A model generated the notes under the pieces. It ran no database searches and was not told the DNA's origin. It saw only the letters and a list, made by a program, of their open reading frames with translations. The position numbers and the translations under genes were made by a program. Of a DNA stretch of 54,584 nt, positions 48,190 through 54,584 are shown piece after piece. Position 1 is the stretch's first letter, and every line of letters begins with the position of its first letter. The stretch lies in assembly GCA_018651725.1 (NCBI GenBank), contig JABIDK010000016.1, positions 1 through 54,584 on the forward strand, in the 5' to 3' direction. This stretch comes from Candidatus Falkowiibacteriota bacterium (GTDB taxonomy: Bacteria; Patescibacteriota; Patescibacteriia; JAACEG01).

Positions 48190-49146
48190 TCACACTTTCT
48201 CAACAACTCTCATCTTTGCACTCCTAGCCCTTTTATTATTTTTAATTTCTGCCCATTTGGGTTTAATTACTTTTTTATTAATTAACTTTATCTTAAACTC
48301 GATTAAGGGGCTAAAAGAAGTTTCTCCTTCTCCTTCTAACCCCTTGACACGACAAGCATTATGAATATTAACTGCGATACTTCTGAAAAAATATTTAACG
48401 ATTCTGTCTTCCAAAGAATGAAATGTAATGATTACCAACCTTCCACCAGGATTTAAAACTTCAACTGCTTGAGGTAAAAACCTTTCTATAACCCCAAGCT
48501 CATCGTTAACCGCTATTCTAAGAGCCTGAAAGATTTTTGTGGCCGGATGAATTTTACCTCGTCTTTTCTTTACCTTTTGAATAACATCTGATAACTGAAA
48601 GGTTGTTTTAATGGACTTTTTTTCCCGCTCTTCTATTATTTTTTTAGCTATTTTTTTACCTAACCATTCTTCACCATATTCTTCAAAGATTTTTACAAGT
48701 TCTGATTCACTCCATTTATTAACAATATCTTCAGCGCTCAACTTTGCTTTTATATCGTATCTCATATCAAGCGGAGCATCTCTTAAAAAACTAAACCCTC
48801 GCTCTTCATCTTCGATCTGATCAGAAGAAAATCCAAAGTCCGCTATAATTCCATCAACAGGGTAAAAATTATTATTTTTAACGATCTTCTTTAAATTTAC
48901 AAAGTTATCTTGTACTAATATTAGATTTTGTGTTTTGTGTTTTGTGTTTTGTGTTTTAAATCTTTTGATCGCTTCTTTGTCTGCGTCTATGGCTAACAGT
49001 TTTCCGCTTGGTTCTATCTTCTCTAAAATGGCTCTAGCGTGCCCACCTCCACCTAAAGTACAATCAACAATTCTTTGTCCTGGCTTTAAATTTAAACTTT
49101 CAACCGCCTCCTCTAACAAAACTGATTTATGCACACTATCTTTCAT
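48190..49146 (-). CDS. rsmH: 16S rRNA (cytosine1402-N4)-methyltransferase RsmH
   Basis: HKSVLLEEAVESL, DCTLGGGGHARAIL, ADFGFSSDQI, RGFSFLRDAPLDMR, FHSLEDRIVK. Confidence 0.97.
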   Translation of the reverse strand: MKDSVHKSVLLEEAVESLNLKPGQRIVDCTLGGGGHARAILEKIEPSGKLLAIDADKEAIKRFKTQNTKHKTQNLILVQDNFVNLKKIVKNNNFYPVDGIIADFGFSSDQIEDEERGFSFLRDAPLDMRYDIKAKLSAEDIVNKWSESELVKIFEEYGEEWLGKKIAKKIIEEREKKSIKTTFQLSDVIQKVKKRRGKIHPATKIFQALRIAVNDELGVIERFLPQAVEVLNPGGRLVIITFHSLEDRIVKYFFRSIAVNIHNACRVKGLEGEGETSFSPLIEFKIKLINKKVIKPKWAEIKNNKRARSAKMRVVEKV

Positions 49147-49169
49147 GTAAATATATTCTAAATTAATGA

Positions 49170-49607
49170 CTAAATTCCTATCTCCATATCTCCCAGCTTC
49201 TCCGCAATACTGCTTGAATCTTTTTCTGTTTTGGCTCTGTATGTTTCCCAGGTTTTTTCATCCCAAATTTCCAAACGGTTATAAAGTCCGGCAACCACGA
49301 CTTTCTTTTTTACTTTTCCGTATTTTCGCAAATACTCCGGCAAAACCACTCTGCCCTGCTTATCGATCCTAACATCCATTGCGCCGGAAAGCATTAAACG
49401 AGCAAAAGCCCGCGCATTTGCTTGGGCTATTGGTAATGATGCTAATTTATCAGCTAATTTTTGCCATTCTTTTTTTGTATATAAAAATAAACAATTATCA
49501 AGTCCGCGAGTAACTACCGCTCCTTTCGCCAAATCACCACGAAATTTAACCGGAACTGCCAGCCGTCCTTTTTCATCAACATTATGTTTGTACTCACCAA
49601 TGAACAT
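49170..49607 (-). CDS. mraZ: Division/cell wall cluster transcriptional repressor MraZ
   Basis: GEYKHNVDEKGRLAVPVKFR, DKQGRVVLPEYLRKYG. Confidence 0.95.
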   Translation of the reverse strand: MFIGEYKHNVDEKGRLAVPVKFRGDLAKGAVVTRGLDNCLFLYTKKEWQKLADKLASLPIAQANARAFARLMLSGAMDVRIDKQGRVVLPEYLRKYGKVKKKVVVAGLYNRLEIWDEKTWETYRAKTEKDSSSIAEKLGDMEIGI

Positions 49608-49699
49608 AAATTATATAAACATTAAACATTTTTATTATAAAAATATTTATAAACAGGTAAAAAATCTTAATCTGGTTTTATTCTTGCTTTAAATTGTCT

Positions 49700-49790
49700 T
49701 GCCGTTTTATCTTAAAACGGTCCTAAGACCTTACCTATGAGGAGGGGGTTGCTTATTTTCTAGCTTACCCCCGAGGTGGGTCTGTTTTTA
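49700..49790 (-). ncRNA. Candidate structured RNA / 5'-leader of mraZ
   Basis: Minus-strand pairings GACC/GGTC, ACCT/AGGT, GGGGGT/ACCCCC, then hairpin CCGTTTTAAGATAAAACGG. Confidence 0.35.
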
Positions 49791-50066
49791 GCAGGCGCAT
49801 TGTTGCACCTCCATTGTTTGTCTTTGCGTTTTCATGTATTCCCGATGCATTGCTATGCGTTCAGGGCTGAATCTTTCTTGCTTGCAACTTTCACAGAAAC
49901 CGTAACTAGGTTTTGCACCAGCGGCTAACAAATCTAAACAAATTTCATCTTTTTTGCTGCATTCCACTCTTTCCCCTTTCACGAAATATGCATAAATATT
50001 ATCGCAATCAAGGCATATGCTAACAACGTTTGAGATAATTTTTCCTGCCATTCCTGATGATGTCAT
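49788..50066 (-). CDS. Small Cys-rich (zinc-ribbon-like) protein
   Basis: CLDCDN..CESCKQERFSPERIAMHREYMKTQRQ; SD GGAGGA precedes ATG at 50066, so start moved downstream of the ORF-track start. Confidence 0.65.
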   Translation of the reverse strand: MTSSGMAGKIISNVVSICLDCDNIYAYFVKGERVECSKKDEICLDLLAAGAKPSYGFCESCKQERFSPERIAMHREYMKTQRQTMEVQQCAC

Positions 50067-50204
50067 TTTTCCGTCCTCCATTGATTTAGATTTCTTTTTC
50101 GCAAAGACTATTATTTTTAGACCCACGGCTCAGTAATCTTTAGTTTTAAAAAATTACTATGCAGTAGATCTCTATTTTAATGTTCGTGTTGTTCTAAAAG
50201 TTAT

Positions 50205-50219
50205 CCCCATATTTCCCCA
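50205..50219 (-). promoter_or_regulatory. MraZ-type operator: direct repeats TGGGG-N5-TGGGG
   Basis: Minus strand TGTGGGGAAATATGGGGATAA, 10-nt period, just downstream of a consensus promoter. Confidence 0.65.
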
Positions 50220-50239
50220 CAATCCTCCATCTGATTACT

Positions 50240-50268
50240 ATTATACTCCACCCCAAAACCACCGTCAA
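50240..50268 (-). promoter_or_regulatory. Consensus sigma70 promoter of the mraZ/dcw operon
   Basis: Minus strand TTGACG-N17-TATAAT. Confidence 0.85.
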
Positions 50269-50287
50269 CCCTATTTATCCACAATTA

Positions 50288-50318
50288 AAAAAAGAGGAGC
50301 GTTCCTCTTTTTTTAAAA
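50288..50318. terminator. Bidirectional rho-independent terminator
   Basis: AAAAAGAGGAGCGTTCCTCTTTTTTT. Confidence 0.85.
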
Positions 50319-50439
50319 AAATGGTTAATTGTAATTTTTAATCTTATTTTTTCTCGGCAAATCCTAATACTTGTCCGCAAGCGCATCACAAAAGCTACCT
50401 TCCTTTGGATGTGATTTGATGACTAGTATTTTTTTTCCG

Positions 50440-50468
50440 CCAGAGGCGGACCAGCCTCTGGCTGGCAT
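50440..50468. repeat. GC-rich palindromic REP-like repeat
   Basis: CCGCCAGAGGCGGACCAGCCTCTGGCTGGC. Confidence 0.75.
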
Positions 50469-50520
50469 ATTTTCTGTATTATGCATATTTATTAAGTTAA
50501 AATTTATAAAAATTTACTTT

Positions 50521-51894
50521 TTATTTTAAAATATTCTTGACGATTTTTAAGCCGATTTTATCGTATGGAGGAAACCTTGGCATATCAAATAAAGTGGTAT
50601 GCCTTAGTACGCTTCGCTTATTAGAAAAAGTTTCAAAGCTATATTTGCCATGATATTTTCCAATACCACTTGTTCCAACGCCTCCAAAAGGGAGATCTGT
50701 TGAAGTAATATGAATTAAAGTATCATTAACACATACTCCTCCAGATGAAGTTTTATTTATAATTTTGTTTTGTAACTTCTTATTGCGTGAAAAAATATAC
50801 ATTGCTAAAGGCTTTGGACGTGAATTAATAAACTCAATTGCCCTGTCAATATCTGAATATTCTATCAAAGGTAAAATTGGACCAAATATCTCCTCTTGCA
50901 TAATCTTACTTTCCAGAGGAGCATTTACAATAATCGTTGGCGCTATATATAATTCTTTAGAAGATGTTTTTCCACCAGAGATAACTTTTCCATCTTTTAG
51001 ATAATCGGAAAGACGATTAAAATGATATTTGTTTATGATTCGACCATATTCTTTTGACTTACTTGGATTTTCTCCATAAAATTTAACGATTTTTTCTTTC
51101 ATTGATTTCACGAGGTCTTCTTTGATATCCTTATGGACCAATAAATAATCAGGCGCAATACAAGTTTGTCCGGCATTTAAAAATTTCCCCCATATAACTC
51201 TAGAGGCTGTTTTTTCAAGATTGCATTCTTTGTCTATAATGCACGGGCTTTTACCTCCAAGTTCCAATGTTAGCGGTGTCAGGTTTTCAGCAGCTGCTCG
51301 CATAACAATTTTTCCAACAAGCTCTCCGCCGGTAAAAAAAATATAATCAAATTTTTCCTTTAATAGTGACTGAGAAACACTAGCATCACCTTGCACTACC
51401 GATATATACTCTTCATTAAAATATTTATCCATCATTTCCTGAAGAACTAGCGCCGTGTTATTAGAAATCTCCGAGGGTTTGATTACTGCGCAATTACCCG
51501 CAGATATCGCTCCAATCAAAGGAGAAATAATTAATCCAAATGGATAATTCCATGGTCCAATTATTAACGATACGCCAAAAGGCTCACTAACAACAAAACC
51601 TTTGCTAAAATAGAATAATTTTGGAGATTTTACCTTTTTTGGCTTTGCCCATTTTTTAAGATTTTTAATGGCATGAGATATCTCGTTTAAGCAAAAACCG
51701 ATCTCACTTGTATATGAATCCATCTCACATTTATGAAGATCCTTAAACAGAGCTGCGTTAATTTTAGGTTCATATTCAATAATTGCAGATTTCAACTTTT
51801 TTAACTGTTTTATTCGAAAATCAATATTCTTAGTTTTATGCATGTTAAAAAATTCCCTTTGTTTTGCTAGCGAATTATTGATTGTTTGAGTCAT
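50521..51894 (-). CDS. Aldehyde dehydrogenase family (ALDH3-like)
   Basis: LIIGPWNYPFGLIISPLIGAISAGNCAVIKPSEIS, LELGGKSPCIID, NAGQTCIAPDY. Confidence 0.95.
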   Translation of the reverse strand: MTQTINNSLAKQREFFNMHKTKNIDFRIKQLKKLKSAIIEYEPKINAALFKDLHKCEMDSYTSEIGFCLNEISHAIKNLKKWAKPKKVKSPKLFYFSKGFVVSEPFGVSLIIGPWNYPFGLIISPLIGAISAGNCAVIKPSEISNNTALVLQEMMDKYFNEEYISVVQGDASVSQSLLKEKFDYIFFTGGELVGKIVMRAAAENLTPLTLELGGKSPCIIDKECNLEKTASRVIWGKFLNAGQTCIAPDYLLVHKDIKEDLVKSMKEKIVKFYGENPSKSKEYGRIINKYHFNRLSDYLKDGKVISGGKTSSKELYIAPTIIVNAPLESKIMQEEIFGPILPLIEYSDIDRAIEFINSRPKPLAMYIFSRNKKLQNKIINKTSSGGVCVNDTLIHITSTDLPFGGVGTSGIGKYHGKYSFETFSNKRSVLRHTTLFDMPRFPPYDKIGLKIVKNILK

Positions 51895-51932
51895 ATTTTT
51901 TATTTTTTTGTTTTAGGCCTTACCTTGACCGC

Positions 51933-52181
51933 TTATTTTTTGGACTTCTGTTCTGAAAAAAAAGTAAGTAAGATATAGTGTCCGATTATTCCAATTCCCC
52001 ACCCCAGAATCGGCCAATAAAACCAAAGGTTCTCCGGCGTTGTGATCAGATTGACAACTATCAGTAAAATATTAACAAGAACATAAACCACTAAGTGGAC
52101 ATAAAACGTCGTTTTGACTGCTTTCGCTTCCATCTCCTGGCAATTTTGTTGATTTTTTTTTGATAAAATGTTTTTGATCAT
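51933..52181 (-). CDS. 2TM-domain small membrane protein
   Basis: AKAVKTTFYVHLVVYVLVNILLIVVNLITTPENLWFYWPILGWGIGIIGHYI; start moved to ATG at 52181. Confidence 0.75.
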   Translation of the reverse strand: MIKNILSKKNQQNCQEMEAKAVKTTFYVHLVVYVLVNILLIVVNLITTPENLWFYWPILGWGIGIIGHYILLTFFSEQKSKK

Positions 52182-52204
52182 AATGTTTCTTTTAGTATTA
52201 TTAA

Positions 52205-53722
52205 TTAATGCTTTTTTCTTAAAACTTCCTCCGCGCAAAACCAGCCGCTTAAAATAGCGCCGGTAAATCCGCCGCCGGGCATTGTCCAGGCGGAAGCAAA
52301 GTATAAATTTTCAATTAAAGATTTATTTTGAATTCTCTTTAGACCGGCTTGCTTAGGTGTTTGAGCATAACCATACTGGGCGCCATCAGTATTGAGCGTA
52401 AATCTTTGTATGGTCTTTGAGGTGCCAACTTCATAATAGTCAATTTCATCTTTAACTCCAGGTATTACTTTTTCCAGCCGCTCAAAAAAGATTTGGGCAA
52501 TTTCTTCCTTCTTATTTTTATACTCCTCCGGACTCAAATTTTCCCAATCAGATAAATAATCCACCGTACAAATAACACCAAAGCTCTTATCCGGAGGCGT
52601 TAAGCCGGAATCAATCTGGCTGTAATCAACAAACACAATATTCCTTTTGGAAAAATCACCGTGATGATTTGTAATCATGTCTTTTTGACTTTTCACGCTC
52701 TCATCAAATATGAAAGTTGAATAATGCTTATTCCCCAATTCTTTAACCGGCCTTTTGAAACCGATATATACTGAAATAAGCGAACATGATGTTTCTAATT
52801 TTTCTGTTTTATTTTTTAACTTTTGGCTCACTCCCGGGGCAAGTAAAGTATTTGCCACATCAGGAATTGCCGCGTTGGCAATAATGGTATTTGCAAAGAC
52901 CTTGTTTGTTTCTCCGGTTTTATTAAACGTTCCTTGATATTCAACACCTATAGCTTTGTTATTTTCTGTAATTATTTTTGTAACGAGATTCTGGAATATT
53001 ACCTCCCCGTTGTTATTTTTAATAACTTGAGCCAGATAATCAGAAAGTTTTTGCGAACCGCCTTTTATAAAATAACCGCCGTGATAGTAACCGCCCTGCC
53101 CGGCACTATAATACAGCAGTGACATGGTATGAGGATTGTCATGGTAATACTGTAGATTAGCCAAAAGTACCAGTTTTAGATCTTCGTTATTTATAATTGA
53201 ATCCAAAAATTTCCCTAGCGTTTTTGACTGATAACGAAGTATATATGGGAAAACAGCAGGAAAAATCGGCATAAGCAATAATAGTTTCCAATTTTCCCGT
53301 GGGAGTCTTTTTATCTCCTTGCGAATACCATGTATTGTTCGGAAATATTTTTTGATCCCTTTTTCCTCTCCAGGAAACTCCTCTGTTAAAACTTGAATTG
53401 CTTTAGCTGTGTTATCCGGAACAACAATATCCACTCTACTGTTAGTAAAACGATAAAATTCTGGAAGTTTTAGAAGCTTGATATTATCAAATACTCCCAG
53501 GTCATGAAAGATTTTCGTTTTAATATCGCTTTTATCAAGCCCGTCCATCTCATGCAACCCAACTTCCATAATATAATCTTTTCTTTTAAACGTAGTGGCG
53601 CAGCCACCGGGAATAATATGCTGCTCAATAAGCAATACCCTTTTTCCTTCTTTGGAAAGTTTTGCTCCGGCAGTGAGCCCTCCCAGACCTGATCCAATAA
53701 TTATTACATCGTATTTGTCCAT
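52205..53722 (-). CDS. FAD-dependent phytoene desaturase/retinol saturase (CrtI/RetSat)-like oxidoreductase
   Basis: DVIIIGSGLGGLTAGAKLSKEGKRVLLIEQHIIPGGCATTF; FASAWTMPGGGFTGAILSGWFCAEEVL. Confidence 0.9.
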   Translation of the reverse strand: MDKYDVIIIGSGLGGLTAGAKLSKEGKRVLLIEQHIIPGGCATTFKRKDYIMEVGLHEMDGLDKSDIKTKIFHDLGVFDNIKLLKLPEFYRFTNSRVDIVVPDNTAKAIQVLTEEFPGEEKGIKKYFRTIHGIRKEIKRLPRENWKLLLLMPIFPAVFPYILRYQSKTLGKFLDSIINNEDLKLVLLANLQYYHDNPHTMSLLYYSAGQGGYYHGGYFIKGGSQKLSDYLAQVIKNNNGEVIFQNLVTKIITENNKAIGVEYQGTFNKTGETNKVFANTIIANAAIPDVANTLLAPGVSQKLKNKTEKLETSCSLISVYIGFKRPVKELGNKHYSTFIFDESVKSQKDMITNHHGDFSKRNIVFVDYSQIDSGLTPPDKSFGVICTVDYLSDWENLSPEEYKNKKEEIAQIFFERLEKVIPGVKDEIDYYEVGTSKTIQRFTLNTDGAQYGYAQTPKQAGLKRIQNKSLIENLYFASAWTMPGGGFTGAILSGWFCAEEVLRKKH

Positions 53723-53727
53723 ATTAT

Positions 53728-54186
53728 TTAAGAATTAAAAATTTTAGCAAGATGTTTAGTATCAATAGCGATATGTAAACGTTTTTCTATAATTGTAAGT
53801 ATCCTGAGTAGTTGTTCCTGTTCTTTTTTAGTAAAAGATTTATATAAATTTTTTACTGCCTTATCAAATAAAGGAATAACTTTTTTTAGAACTTTGCCTG
53901 CTTTTGGAGTTAGGGAAAAATACCAGAACCTTTTATCTTCCTTTTTAACAACTCTTTTAATAAATCCGTTTTTTTCTAAAACTTTGGTTTTTTGGGTAAT
54001 ACTTGCCAAGGATCCTTGCATACATTTTGCTAACTCAGAAGTTGTGTTTGCGCCCTTTCGGATATGCGCTAAAATAGCATATGTTTTTACAGTCAGTCCA
54101 ACTCTTTTAAAAATTTCTTCCCCTGTTTTTTCTAAAAGCGCTGTAACGACAAAAAATTGCTCGGTAATTTCAGTTTGCCTACTCAT
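53728..54186 (-). CDS. MarR-family transcriptional regulator
   Basis: Winged helix GANTTSELAKCMQGSLASITQKTKVLEKNGFIKRVVKKEDKRFWYFSLTPKAGKVLKK. Confidence 0.88.
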   Translation of the reverse strand: MSRQTEITEQFFVVTALLEKTGEEIFKRVGLTVKTYAILAHIRKGANTTSELAKCMQGSLASITQKTKVLEKNGFIKRVVKKEDKRFWYFSLTPKAGKVLKKVIPLFDKAVKNLYKSFTKKEQEQLLRILTIIEKRLHIAIDTKHLAKIFNS

Positions 54187-54222
54187 AATTAGATAGTAAA
54201 TTATATAAATAGTTTATATTAT

Positions 54223-54236
54223 AAAGTATATACTTT
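54223..54236. promoter_or_regulatory. Putative MarR operator palindrome
   Basis: AAAGTATATACTTT, perfect 14-bp dyad upstream of the MarR gene. Confidence 0.45.
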
Positions 54237-54393
54237 TTATTAATATGCGTCAAATTTTTTTATCTTTTAAAAATAAAATATCCCGCCTTAAGGAGCGGGA
54301 TTAAAATTTAATTATATACTTAATTCAAATATGAAAACTGGGAGACAAGATTCACCCGTACGCTCCGCTCCCAGGTATTGGTGTGCCTTCTTG

Positions 54394-54584
54394 GGATAAA
54401 CTTCTCATCCCTTTTTTATTTATGCGGAGAGGACAGGATTCCCTCTGCGCTTCGCTTCAAGGATAAACTTCTCATCCCTTTTTTATTTATGCGGAGAGGA
54501 CAGGATTCCCTCTGCGCTTCGCTTCAAGGATAAACTTCTCATCCCTTTTTTATTTATGCGGAGAGGACAGGATTCCCTCTGCGC
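54394..54584. repeat. 67-bp exact tandem repeat, at least 2.8 copies, runs off the window
   Basis: GGATAAACTTCTCATCCCTTTTTTATTTATGCGGAGAGGACAGGATTCCCTCTGCGCTTCGCTTCAA with copies starting near 54394, 54461 and 54528. Confidence 0.95.

Noticed and set aside
54394-54584. Possible CRISPR array
   Set aside because: The 67-bp units are identical along their whole length; no variable spacers. Tandem repeat, not CRISPR.
1-54584. Recoded TGA (code 25) as in Gracilibacteria/Absconditabacteria
   Set aside because: TGA acts as stop in several genes, e.g. 5450-5452 overlapping the dus start, and long ORFs are intact with the standard bacterial code.
1-54584. tRNA or rRNA genes
   Set aside because: No complete cloverleaf or rRNA sequence recognised by eye; only tRNA-end-like fragments near 54346-54584.

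Overview
AT-rich bacterial window, read as a Patescibacteria/CPR-type genome (inference). TGA is used as a stop, e.g. the ATGA overlaps at 5450-5453 and 9042-9045. Most genes are on the minus strand. Housekeeping blocks: dcw/cell wall (mraZ-rsmH-ftsL-like-ftsI, murF); ribosomal/RNAP operon (infA-rpmJ-rpsM-rpsK-rpsD-rpoA-rplQ-rplM-rpsI); heat shock (CIRCE-hrcA-grpE-hsp20, dnaK-DUF3467-dnaJ); secretion (SPFH-secD-secF, yidC); gltX, cysS, ddl, ruvB, dus and corA. Accessory blocks: a conjugation-type ATPase; an island of small hydrolases (three RBBP9/YdeN-like paralogs, one fused to NUDIX, plus MazG-like, HAD, NDT-like and a decayed ChbG gene) punctuated by a three-copy hairpin repeat; a copper operon (csoR, HMA-membrane-cupredoxin fusion, copA); and a MarR/RetSat-like/2TM/ALDH operon. 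Most notable observations: (i) a family of ~160 bp fully palindromic MITE-like elements, two flanking yidC and one with covarying 19-bp ends and a TTAAT target duplication; (ii) SecD with an apparently circularly permuted parvulin domain; (iii) RpoA with no alpha-CTD, its tail made of a low-complexity coding repeat shared at DNA level with ftsI plus an in-frame REP-like insert; (iv) the hairpin-punctuated hydrolase island; (v) a consensus promoter plus MraZ-type operator and a structured leader before mraZ. All calls are from reading the sequence; no searches were run.
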